Assembly (NCBI GenBank): GCA_963731105.1
Contig: CAVSUM010000019.1
Location: forward strand, 56,995 to 120,994
Direction: 5' to 3'
Source of the DNA: RPQJ01 sp963731105
GTDB lineage: Bacteria; Pseudomonadota; Gammaproteobacteria; Steroidobacterales; Steroidobacteraceae
Length of the DNA stretch: 64,000 bases
Shown here piece by piece: positions 35,163 to 45,102 of the stretch. Under the pieces are notes generated by a model, which was not told where the DNA came from, ran no database searches, and worked only from the letters and a program-made list of their open reading frames with translations. Positions within the stretch are counted from its first letter, which is position 1. Every line of letters starts with the position of its first letter. A program made the position numbers and the translations under genes.

Positions 35163-36081
35163 ATGAACCTACACATTGTTTCAGGCCGGACGGGGCGGGT
35201 GCTCCAGTTCGACCTGACGCAGCCCAGGACGATCATGATGGCCGCGACCAGCCTCCTGCTGGTGGCGGGCGTGCTGTTTGCCGGCCGGCCTGCAGATCGG
35301 GCGCATCGTCGCCGGGCCGCTCGATCGTGCCGCCGTCGCGCGCCAGATCGACCAGCAGCGTCACGATCTCGAGACGGTGCGCAACCAGATGCAGGGCCGC
35401 GTCGATGCACTCGCCGCGCGCGTCGGCACGCTCAATGCCCACCTGATCCGCCTCGATGCGATCGGCCGCCGCGTCACCGACCTCGCCGGCCTCGACCGCG
35501 GCGAGTTCGACTTCGACCAGGCACCGCCCGCTGGCGGTCCCGACGGCCAGGAATTCCAGGGCGGTTCGGCCGCAGTGCCGGACCTCACGGTCGCGCTCGA
35601 CACGCTCGAAGAGCAGCTCGTGGACCGGCAGCGGCAGCTGTCCGTGCTCGAGAGCCTGATGTCCACGCGCAGCCTCGGCGAGCGCATCCTGCCCGGCGGC
35701 TGGCCGATCATCGGCGGCTGGATTTCCTCGCATTTCGGCTATCGCTCGGACCCGTTCACGGGCCGCGGCGCGTTCCATGCAGGCGTCGATTTCGCCGCGC
35801 CCCCGGGCAGCAAGGTGATCACCACCGGCCCGGGCACCGTGAGCTACTCGGGCTACAAGAACGGCTACGGCTACGTGGTCGAGATCACGCACCCCACCGG
35901 CTACCTGACCCGCTACGGCCACAATTCGCGCAACCTCGTGCGCGAGGGCCAGACCGTGCAGAAGGGCGATGCCATCGCCATCATCGGCAGCACCGGCCGC
36001 TCGACGGGCACGCACGTGCACTTCGAGGTCGAGCGCAACGGCAACACGCTGAACCCGATGAAGTACCTGTCGGCGCCGTGA
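35163..36081 (+). CDS. M23-family metallopeptidase, membrane-anchored (one frameshift)
   Basis: The N-terminus MNLHIVSGRTGRVLQFDLTQ and a membrane helix (about 24-40) are in one frame. At about 35283 the reading moves to a second frame that runs to 36081. That part has a coiled-coil region (DQQRHDLETVRNQMQGRVDAL) and a C-terminal M23 domain with HAGVDFAAPPGSKV (zinc ligands His and Asp) and STGTHVHFEVERNG (HxH). Joined length is about 306 residues. Such proteins cut peptidoglycan crosslinks or act as degenerate activators; here the zinc ligands look intact. The place between dciA and secA is conserved. Confidence 0.85.
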
Positions 36082-36092
36082 GGCGCTGGGAC

Positions 36093-36192
36093 AGGGGGTA
36101 ATGATCAGGGGGTAGGGGGTAGTAAGAAGTAGGCCGCCTCGAGCTGCGGCGGGAACTTCTTGCTACCCCCTACCCCCTAATCATTGCCCCCT
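36093..36192. repeat. Inverted repeat element F
   Basis: The arms 36093-36130 and 36155-36192 pair over 38 bases with three mismatches. They contain the TAATGATCA unit, two GGGGGTA units and an extra AAGAAGT block. The element lies 11 bases after the M23 gene and 49 bases before secA. Confidence 0.9.
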
Positions 36193-36241
36193 TTCCTGTA
36201 AAATACCCGGCTTTCCCTCCACGCCCTCCTCTGGAGCCCCA

Positions 36242-38986
<2,745 letters not shown>

Positions 38987-38990
<4 letters not shown>

Positions 38991-39414
38991 CCACGCTCGA
39001 AGTCGTCGCCGGCGCGTTGTTCGACGCGTCCGGCCGCGTGCTCATCGCCCAGCGACCGCCCGGCAAGATGCTGGCTGGACGCTGGGAGTTTCCCGGCGGC
39101 AAGCTGCACGATGGCGAGGCTGCGTACGACGGCCTGGTGCGCGAATTGCGCGAGGAGCTGGGCGTCGAGGTGCAGGCAGCCGAGCGCCTGGTCCGCTACC
39201 AGCACGAGTATCCGGGGCGCGTGGTGTGGCTCGACATGTGGGTCGTCGTGCGTGGAGCGGCGAACCGCAAGGGCTCGATGGCCAGGCGCTCAAGTGGGTC
39301 GAGGTCGCGCGGCTGCAGGAGGAGGACATCCTCGAGGCCGATGCGCCGATCGTGGCGGCGCTGCAGTCTTTACCTCTCCCGCCCTGCGGGAGAGGTCGGC
39401 CGCAGGCCGGGTGA
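38987..39414 (+). CDS. mutT: Nudix hydrolase MutT (8-oxo-dGTP pyrophosphatase), frameshifted
   Basis: A TTG start overlaps the secA stop (TTGA). The Nudix box is visible: GGKLHDGE followed by LVRELREELGV. The frame shifts near 39245; the matching continuation (AWSGEPQGLDGQALKWV) is in a second frame, ending DAPIVAALQ. Its last codons (LPLPPCGRGRPQAG) come from an intergenic CTCTCCCG hairpin repeat, so the natural stop may have been lost or the tail extended. MutT removes oxidised dGTP. The secA-mutT order is typical of gammaproteobacteria. Confidence 0.82.
39373..39395. repeat. CCTCTCCCGC/GCGGGAGAGG hairpin repeat, copy 1
   Basis: Ten-base arms with a three-base loop, followed by GTGAGGGGTC. 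The same element occurs at 41997-42020, and a half copy lies at 45149-45159. Repeats of this wording are frequent between genes in many proteobacteria. Here it overlaps the end of mutT. Confidence 0.8.
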
Positions 39415-39423
39415 GGGGTCGGC

Positions 39424-39708
39424 CTACGGCCGAGTAACGGTCGCCTTGCTCACCAGCGGATATCCGTCGGGATTGTCTATGGACTCGACGGCCACATCGA
39501 TGTCGAGCGCCGGCCAGCGCAGGTGTCCGGGGGCGCACCGCTCGACATTCGTCAGTTCCCCGATCGTTGCCTGACGGAACCACGGAAACGCCTCGAAGGA
39601 CAGAAAGCGCTCACGCTCGTCCAGCATGATCCAGAAGCCATGCTGCGAGACGTTGGTGACCTCAACGTCCGAAGTGTGCCTGCCAGGCCCGCCGGATTTC
39701 CTGTTCAT
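39424..39708 (-). CDS. DUF2442 domain protein
   Basis: 94 residues; the phrases VEVTNVSQHGFWIMLDERERFLSFEAFPWFR and LRWPALDIDVAVESIDNP are typical of DUF2442. Function is not established. The family is regularly encoded next to DUF4160 proteins, as here, and the pair behaves in databases like a toxin-antitoxin-style couple, which is inference. The gene overlaps the upstream DUF4160 gene by 47 bases; an internal start would shorten this. No catalytic motif is obvious. Confidence 0.8.
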   Translation of the reverse strand: MNRKSGGPGRHTSDVEVTNVSQHGFWIMLDERERFLSFEAFPWFRQATIGELTNVERCAPGHLRWPALDIDVAVESIDNPDGYPLVSKATVTRP

Positions 39709-39901
39709 GTTCCCTGATCAGTTGCAGCGATTCGAAAACGGATCGTCCCTTGAGGCCCTGATTCTGCGCCAGCGCAATCTCTGGTTCCAGCCAGAACTTT
39801 GCTTCCCCGTCAGGCGACTGCACGTGCACGTGCATGCGCATCTCCTCGCGGGAGAAGAAAAAGAACCTCAGGTTGCCGCTGCGCAGGACCGTGGGACTCA
39901 T
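39662..39901 (-). CDS. DUF4160 domain protein
   Basis: 79 residues from ATG 39901 (MSPTVLRSGNLRFFFFSREE), with the DUF4160 core RMHVHVQSPDGEAKFWLEPEIALA and a C-terminal helix (LIREHEQEIRRAWQAHFG). The His-Val-His segment is a family hallmark. Function is unknown. It forms a two-gene unit with the DUF2442 gene. Its upstream region holds a hairpin (39938-39972) and a 13-bp-periodic TGCGCA array (40073-40142), which could be regulatory sites for this unit. Confidence 0.82.
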   Translation of the reverse strand: MSPTVLRSGNLRFFFFSREEMRMHVHVQSPDGEAKFWLEPEIALAQNQGLKGRSVFESLQLIREHEQEIRRAWQAHFGR

Positions 39902-39937
39902 TGCGCGAGGCTGCGCGAGCCGGGCCGGTTCCTGCAG

Positions 39938-39972
39938 CGCGCAAATGCGACGAGTCCGTGCAGATTTGCGCG
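39938..39972. repeat. Hairpin upstream of the DUF4160 gene
   Basis: CGCGCAAAT (39938-39946) pairs perfectly with ATTTGCGCG (39964-39972) around a 17-base loop, 37 bases before the DUF4160 start. It could be an operator half-site pair or a leader hairpin. Confidence 0.55.
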
Positions 39973-40072
39973 GCCGGTCGTTGCGGCGCTGCAGGAGCGG
40001 CACGCACGGCAGCAGGACCTGCCCGGGGCGTTGGGCTGACCCTGAGCGTGGGGTCCCTCCTCCCTGGCCGCA

Positions 40073-40142
40073 TGCGCACAACGTGTGCGCACGGGTCGGG
40101 CGCACAGTTGTGCGCATAGTCAGTGCGCACATGCCGTGCGCA
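40073..40142. repeat. Array of six TGCGCA boxes with 13-bp period
   Basis: TGCGCA occurs at 40073, 40086, 40111, 40124 and 40137, with a one-mismatch copy (GGCGCA) at 40099. Steps are 13, 13, 12, 13 and 13 bases; the intervening bases are not conserved. Each box is its own reverse complement. The array lies in the 324-base gap between tpm and the DUF4160 gene, where no gene is seen. Confidence 0.8.
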
Positions 40143-40225
40143 TGGCGCGTCGGGAGTAGTACCAGCCCTCGCGAGTACCGCGAGCCGTTGGTCGACCGGC
40201 GCAGTTGCCCGTTAGCCCTGTTGAG

Positions 40226-40900
40226 TCAGCGGCACCGCATCACGAACGCCGTCTCGTGCAGCGCCGGGATGCCGAACTCCGCGAACTTGGGGTTTGCCGC
40301 CAGCACGTCCAGCCGCTCCACCTGCTCGACCTCGAACGCGGGCTCGAACAGTCGCCGGATCTCTGCGGCATCGACCGAAAACGGCGGCCCGCCCTTCAGT
40401 TCCTGCGGGTACTCGAATGCGACGAGCAGCATGCGCGCACCGGCCGGTAGCAGGCGCCCCATCGACGCCGCGTAGGCCTCGCGCATCGCAGGCGGCAACG
40501 CCACCAGTGCCGCGCGATCGTAGGCTGCGTCCACGCTGCCCAGCACTTCGGGCGTGAGGGCCAGCGCGTCGCCCTCGAAGATCTCGTAGGGCCCGGCGGC
40601 GTGGCGGGTGAATGCGTCAGCGGCAGCCTTTGTCGTGACGGTGCGGCGATCGGCAGACAGGCTGCGCCCGGCAAAGAAGTCCGCGATCGCGATCGGGCTC
40701 AGCTCGCTGCCGACGACACGATGACCGCGCTCGGCGAGCCACTCCATGTCGAGGCTCTTGCCACAGAGCGGCACGTAGACGCGCGCCCCGACCGGTACGC
40801 CGAGCTGCGGCCAGAAGCGCTCGAGGAACGAGTGCGCGGCAGCCTGGTGGAAGCCGATCTGCCCGGTCTGCCAGCGCTCGTGCCAGAAGTCGTGGTGCAT
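40226..40900 (-). CDS. tpm: Thiopurine S-methyltransferase family protein
   Basis: 224 residues starting MHHDFWHERWQTGQIGFHQ, the hallmark opening of bacterial TPMT. SAM-binding features are RVYVPLCGKSLDMEWLAERGHRVVGSELS and YDRAALVALPPAMREAYAA. The family methylates thiol-, selenium- or tellurium-containing compounds using S-adenosylmethionine. The gene is intact and lies 15 bases after yacG on the same strand. Its link to the neighbouring genes is positional only. Confidence 0.92.
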   Translation of the reverse strand: MHHDFWHERWQTGQIGFHQAAAHSFLERFWPQLGVPVGARVYVPLCGKSLDMEWLAERGHRVVGSELSPIAIADFFAGRSLSADRRTVTTKAAADAFTRHAAGPYEIFEGDALALTPEVLGSVDAAYDRAALVALPPAMREAYAASMGRLLPAGARMLLVAFEYPQELKGGPPFSVDAAEIRRLFEPAFEVEQVERLDVLAANPKFAEFGIPALHETAFVMRCR

Positions 40901-40915
40901 GGCGCCCGCGCGCGG

Positions 40916-41113
40916 CTAATGCCGCGGCGTCTCTTCGCCGCCGTCGTCGTGCACGACCGGGATCTCCTCGCCGGGGATCACGTGCTTCTCGCTGGCCCAC
41001 GCACCGAGATCGATGAGCTTGCAGCGCTCGCTGCAGAACGGCCGGTACGGCGAGGCGGGCGACCACTCGACGGGCCGCTGGCAGGTGGGGCAGGAGACGG
41101 TCTTCAGGCTCAC
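40916..41113 (-). CDS. yacG: DNA gyrase inhibitor / zinc-binding protein YacG
   Basis: 65 residues (MSLKTVSCPTCQRPVEW). Four cysteines in CPTC and CSERC bind one zinc, and the acidic tail (GEEIPVVHDDGGEE) is typical. In E. coli YacG binds GyrB and blocks gyrase from DNA. It sits in the usual pilBCD-coaE-zapD-yacG neighbourhood. A second, damaged copy lies at 44130-44263. Confidence 0.93.
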   Translation of the reverse strand: MSLKTVSCPTCQRPVEWSPASPYRPFCSERCKLIDLGAWASEKHVIPGEEIPVVHDDGGEETPRH

Positions 41114-41129
41114 GCGCCGGCGGCCAGCG

Positions 41130-41936
41130 TCAGGTGCAGGTCGTCAGCGTGAAGCGCACGTCCTCGGTGGTCTGGATCGGCCGGGTATTGGCGTCCTGCC
41201 AGACGAGGAAGCGCACGCTGCAGCGGTAGTGGCTGCCGCTGATCTCGGGGTAGATGTCGGTGCCGGCCGGCAGCGCGATGCGGATCATCTGCGACGGCAC
41301 GTCGCGGTCGAGCTGCAGGTGGAACACGCCGTTGGGCGCGACCTCGGACTTCGCCTTGCCCTGCTCGCGCGTCATCCACAGCAGCTCGCCGACCGCGTCG
41401 CCGAGCGGGCGGATCACCGCGAGCCAGCGCGCGAAATCGGCGCCGCGCACTTCGTCCGGCTGGTTCAGCCAGTGGGTGTAGTCGGGCAGGTCGAACTCGC
41501 AGGTGCCGCCCGGGATGGTGCTGCGGTGCTTGATCGCGTTGAGGAACTCCAAATCGCGCAGCTTCTGCATGAACAGCGCGCCGACGCCCGCGAGCTCCTC
41601 GCGCATGCGGTGCAGCTTGGTGAGCAGCACGCGCAGCCGCGACGAGTCGACGCCCGGCCGCGAGTTGAACGTGGCGAGCATCGCCATCTGCCGCTCGAGT
41701 TCCTTCAGCACCTCGCCGCGCACGTCGCCGCGCTGGGTGATGGCGAGGATCTCGAGCAGCGCGCTGACCGCCGCCCGCGTCGACCACGGGTCGGACCTGG
41801 TGTGGTGGGCCACCGCCTGCTGGTACAGGAAATCGAGGCGCAGGAAATTGCGCATCCGCTCGTTGAGCGGCTGCTCGTAGACGGTGACGCGCGTAGCCGC
41901 GTCCGCCGAGGGCACTGCGGCCTCGTTCGCATTCAT
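41130..41936 (-). CDS. zapD: Cell division protein ZapD, intact copy
   Basis: 268 residues from ATG 41936 (MNANEAAVPSADAATRVTVYEQPLNERMR). The DUF1342/ZapD body includes RNFLRLDFLYQQA, VLLTKLHRMREELAG and EFDLPDYTHWLNQP. ZapD crosslinks FtsZ filaments through the FtsZ C-terminal peptide; ftsZ at 32218-33387 carries that peptide. This copy is uninterrupted, whereas a second copy (44280-45087) has a one-base insertion. Confidence 0.94.
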   Translation of the reverse strand: MNANEAAVPSADAATRVTVYEQPLNERMRNFLRLDFLYQQAVAHHTRSDPWSTRAAVSALLEILAITQRGDVRGEVLKELERQMAMLATFNSRPGVDSSRLRVLLTKLHRMREELAGVGALFMQKLRDLEFLNAIKHRSTIPGGTCEFDLPDYTHWLNQPDEVRGADFARWLAVIRPLGDAVGELLWMTREQGKAKSEVAPNGVFHLQLDRDVPSQMIRIALPAGTDIYPEISGSHYRCSVRFLVWQDANTRPIQTTEDVRFTLTTCT

Positions 41937-41996
41937 CGTCCTATTCTGCTCTAGCGGTGCAGACGCGCACAACCGGAGGACGGCGGCAGCCGTTTT

Positions 41997-42031
41997 CCCT
42001 CTCCCGCTTGCGGGAGAGGGCAGGGTGAGGG
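41997..42031. repeat. CCCTCTCCCG hairpin repeat, copy 2
   Basis: CCCTCTCCCG (41997-42006) pairs with CGGGAGAGGG (42011-42020), followed by CAGGGTGAGGG. This is the same family as 39373-39395. At the corresponding place in the second block (45149-45159) only the left half remains before the sequence switches to the brnA fragment. Confidence 0.8.
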
Positions 42032-42035
42032 CTTC

Positions 42036-42656
42036 TAGCTTCTTGGCTCTGCCGCCAGCTGCAAGTATCTCGGTGCAGTGCCGCGACCTCGTCCCTCAGG
42101 TCGTCCACGCGCCCCGTATTGCGCAGCACGTCATCCGCCAGCGCGAGCCGCTGGGCCCGCGTCGCCTGGGCATCAAGCGAGGCCTGCGCCTGCTCGCGCG
42201 TCACGCCGTCGCGCCACATCAGCCGCTCGACCTGCAGCGCCTCGGGCACGTCCACCAGCAGCACGCGGTCGACGTGGTCGCGGCGGCCGCCCTCGGTGAG
42301 CAGCGGGATCACCAGCACCTGGTACGATCCGCCGCGTCGCGCGACTGGCGCTCCATCTCGGCGCGGATCGCCGGGTGCAGGATGGCATTGAGCTGCTGCC
42401 GGGCCGCGGGGTCGGCGAAGATGCGCTCGCGCATGCTGCGGCGATCGAGGCGACCGTCGGCGTCGAGCACGTCGGGGCCGAACGCCGTCACCACGGCGGC
42501 AAGCGCGGGCTGGCCGGGCTCGACCACCTGGCGGGCGATCAGGTCGGTGTCGATCACCGGCACGCCGAGCGCGGCGAACAGGTCGGCGACCGTGGTCTTG
42601 CCGCTGGCGATGCCGCCGGTGAGGGCGACGCGGAAGGGGTGCGCCTCAGCGGTCAC
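42036..42656 (-). pseudogene. coaE: Dephospho-CoA kinase CoaE, first copy, two frameshifts
   Basis: The GTG start gives MTAEAHPFRVALTGGIASGKTTVADL with the P-loop GGIASGKT. The frame breaks near 42332, where the other copy has one more base, and again near 42072. Correcting both gives a normal protein of about 206 residues ending LAAEPRS with a TAG at 42036. CoaE phosphorylates dephospho-CoA, the last step of coenzyme A synthesis. Since an alternative copy lies at 45.1-46.0 kb, this could be a decayed duplicate or a sequence error. Confidence 0.8.
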
Positions 42657-43001
42657 TGACGAGACTCTCCAGCGGAATGTCGAGTTCGCGATGCAGGCGG
42701 CGGATCATCTCCAGCGAGCGTGAACGGCGACCATTGAGGATCTCGGAGACCGGCCACGGGAGCCCAGCAGCGGCTGCAGGTCCTTGCGCGACAGACGCAT
42801 CTGATGCATCCGGAACTCGATTTCCGCGACGGGATCGGGGTCATCGATCGGGAAGTGTCGGTCCTCGTACGCCTCGACGAGGGTGGCCAGAACATCCAGT
42901 TCATCGGCCTCCGGCGTGCCTGGCCGTGCGTCCATCAGGCTGTCGATGCGCCGCAGCGCCGCGGCGTGGTCGGCGTCGGTGCGGATGGGCTGGATCTTCA
43001 T
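42646..43001 (-). pseudogene. HigA-like antitoxin, first copy, frameshifted, no toxin partner
   Basis: Reads MKIQPIRTDADHAAALRRID for 79 residues, then loses frame near 42752 within the helix-turn-helix (LLGSRGR). The intact second copy is at 46007-46363. Unlike that copy there is no higB gene upstream; only 63 bases separate it from pilD. An orphan antitoxin lacking its toxin could be a relic, or this block could be a different strain haplotype. Confidence 0.75.
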
Positions 43002-43064
43002 CCTGAATCCTACCCGCCGGCGTTTCCGCGGAACGGTCCTGCCCGGTGGACCGGAATGCCTGGG

Positions 43065-43905
43065 CTAGCCGCCGAGCCCCGTCACCGTCAAGTAACCGTC
43101 CACCACCTGCGGCCCCCACATCATCGCGAGCCAGCCTGCGGCGGCGAGGTAGGGACCGAACGGGATCGGGATGTTGCGGTCGCGGCCGCGGGCGACGATC
43201 AGCACGATGCCGACCACGGCGCCCGTGAAAGCGGAGAGCAGCAGGATCAGCGGCAGCATCTGCCAGCCCATCCACGCGCCCAGCGCGCCGAACAGCTTGA
43301 AGTCGCCGTAGCCCATGCCTTCCTTGCCGGTGAGCAGCTTGAAGGCCCAGTAGACGCTCCACAGGCTCAGGTAGCCCGCGACCGCGCCAAGGATGGCGGA
43401 GTACGAGTCGGTGGGGAGCGGCGCCGCCAGTCCCGGGTGCCACGCGAGGCTCGCCAGCAGGCCGAGCCACAGCAGCGGGATGGTGATGATGTCCGGGAGG
43501 ATCTGGTGGTCGAGGTCGATCACCGTGAGCGCGACCAGCGCCCAGGTGACGAACAGCGCGCGATCGCCTGCCAGTGGAAGCCGAAGCGCCAGACCACCGC
43601 GGCGGACAGCAGTGCGGTGACGAGCTCGACGATCGGGTAGCGGGCGAGATCGGCGCCTTGCAGCTGGCGCACTTGCCGCCGAGCAGCAGCCAGCTGATGA
43701 CGGGATGTTCTGGTGGCGCGGATCGGGGCGTTGCAGTGGGGCAGGCGGAGGCGGGACGAGCAGGTTGTACGGGGAGGGGCTGTGGCGTGGCTGTGGGCTG
43801 TGGGGGGAGGGACGTAGGCGCAGCTCTCCAGCATTTCCTGCGCCTGCGAGCGCCATTGCGATCGAGCATGATCGGCAGCGGTGGATGACCACGTTCAGAA
43901 GCTGC
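43065..43905 (-). pseudogene. pilD: Prepilin peptidase PilD, first copy, broken and 5'-truncated
   Basis: The C-terminal membrane part is intact (VIDLDHQILPDIITIPLLWLG and GYGDFKLFGALGAWMGWQ, holding the two catalytic aspartates). The zinc domain and N-terminus contain several indels, and the first membrane helix is missing because the sequence leaves pilD at about 43905 for a brnT fragment. PilD cleaves and N-methylates type IV prepilins. The second copy (46861-47785) is better preserved. Confidence 0.8.
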
Positions 43906-43962
43906 GACATGCATCGCAAGGAACGAGCCTTCTATGACGCAAAAGCTCAAGAAGATTCCTAG
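43906..43962 (+). pseudogene. C-terminal fragment of a BrnT-like toxin
   Basis: The codons read DMHRKERAFYDAKAQEDS then TAG. The His-Arg-Lys-Glu-Arg-x-Phe-Tyr phrase resembles the C-terminus of BrnT ribonuclease toxins. The stop overlaps the start of the antitoxin fragment below, the usual brnT-brnA arrangement. The first 70 or so residues are absent. Identity rests on 18 residues plus context, so it is moderate. Confidence 0.55.
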
Positions 43963-43990
43963 GCTGCAGTCCGAGGAGGCCGAGCGCGCA
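43934..43990 (+). pseudogene. N-terminal fragment of a BrnA/CopG-type antitoxin
   Basis: MTQKLKKIPRLQSEEAERA, then the reading dissolves into AT-rich sequence. The remaining 70 codons of the same protein lie at 45160-45375. Five bases (CGCGC) are shared at the two broken ends, so joining them restores an 89-codon antitoxin. It starts inside the toxin fragment, as expected for a BrnTA module. Confidence 0.7.
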
Positions 43991-44100
43991 TTAAGATATA
44001 AGGAAAGGCACAGAGGAATAATATATAAAGATAGTATATAAATTAATATGTAAAAAATATTAAATTATTGTTTAAGTATAAATTAATTTATAGTCGCGCG
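43990..44100. other. AT-rich low-complexity seam
   Basis: About 105 bases consisting mostly of A and T (TATAAATTAATATG, AAAAAATATTAAATTATTG) in otherwise very GC-rich DNA. It joins the brnA fragment to a corrupted yacG. No gene, repeat unit or known att-site wording is seen. It looks like a low-quality assembly seam or an alien insertion. Confidence 0.6.
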
Positions 44101-44129
44101 TCGTGTGCACGAAGGATTCCTCGCAAGGA

Positions 44130-44263
44130 TACATGCTTCTCGCTGGCCCACGCGCGAGATCGATGAGCTTGCAGCGCTCGCTGCAGAACGGCCGGTACGG
44201 CGAGGCGGGCGACCACTCGACGGGCCGCTGGCAGGTAGGGCAGGAGACGGTCTTCAGGCTCAC
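44130..44263 (-). pseudogene. yacG: YacG, second copy, C-terminus lost
   Basis: The first 36 residues (MSLKTVSCPTCQRPVEW through CSERCKLIDL) equal the first copy and keep all four zinc cysteines. The tail then diverges into ARGPARSMYPCEES and runs into the AT-rich seam. The degraded stretch (44095-44160) still resembles the normal yacG 3' end with scattered indels, which suggests poor sequence quality. Confidence 0.8.
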
Positions 44264-44279
44264 GCGCCGGCGGCCAGCG

Positions 44280-45087
44280 TCAGGTGCAGGTCGTCAGCGT
44301 GAAGCGCACGTCCTCGGTGGTCTGGATCGGCCGGGTATTGGCGTCCTGCCAGACGAGGAAGCGCACGCTGCAGCGGTAGTGGCTGCCGCTGATCTCGGGG
44401 TAGATGTCGGTGCCGGCCGGCAGCGCGATGCGGATCATCTGCGACGGCACGTCGCGGTCGAGCTGCAGGTGGAACACGCCGTTGGGCGCGACCTCGGACT
44501 TCGCCTTGCCCTGCTCGCGCGTCATCCACAGCAGCTCGCCGACCGCGTCGCCGAGCGGGCGGATCACCGCGAGCCAGCGCGCGAAATCGGCGCCGCGCAC
44601 TTCGTCCGGCTGGTTCAGCCAGTGGGTGTAGTCGGGCAGGTCGAACTCGCAGGTGCCGCCCGGGATGGTGCTGCGGTGCTTGATCGCGTTGAGGAACTCC
44701 AAATCGCGCAGCTTCTGCATGAACAGCGCGCCGACGCCCGCGAGCTCCTCGCGCATGCGGTGCAGCTTGGTGAGCAGCACGCGCAGCCGCGACGAGTCGA
44801 CGCCCGGCCGCGAGTTGAACGTGGCGAGCATCGCCATCTGCCGCTCGAGTTCCTTCAGCACCTCGCCGCGCACGTCGCCGCGCTGGGTGATGGCGAGGAT
44901 CTCGAGCAGCGCGCTGACCGCCGCCCGCGTCGACCACGGGTCGGACCTGGTGTGGTGGTGCCACCGCCTGCTGGTACAGGAAATCGAGGCGCAGGAAATT
45001 GCGCATCCGCTCGTTGAGCGGCTGCTCGTAGACGGTGACGCGCGTAGCCGCGTCCGCCGAGGGCGCTGCGGCCTCGTTCGCATTCAT
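44280..45087 (-). pseudogene. zapD: ZapD, second copy, one-base insertion
   Basis: Nearly identical to 41130-41936. One extra base near 44957 (GTGGTGGTGCC versus GTGGTGGGCC) shifts the frame after YQQAVA, about residue 43. The rest of the protein is unchanged in the second frame. The near identity of two neighbouring copies implies a very recent duplication or an assembly duplicate. Confidence 0.85.
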
Positions 45088-45102
45088 CGTCCGTATTCTG
45101 CT

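Noticed and set aside
39902..40225. Integration or attachment site at the TGCGCA array
   Set aside because: No integrase, tRNA end or direct-repeat boundary lies nearby; a regulatory array fits the regular spacing better.
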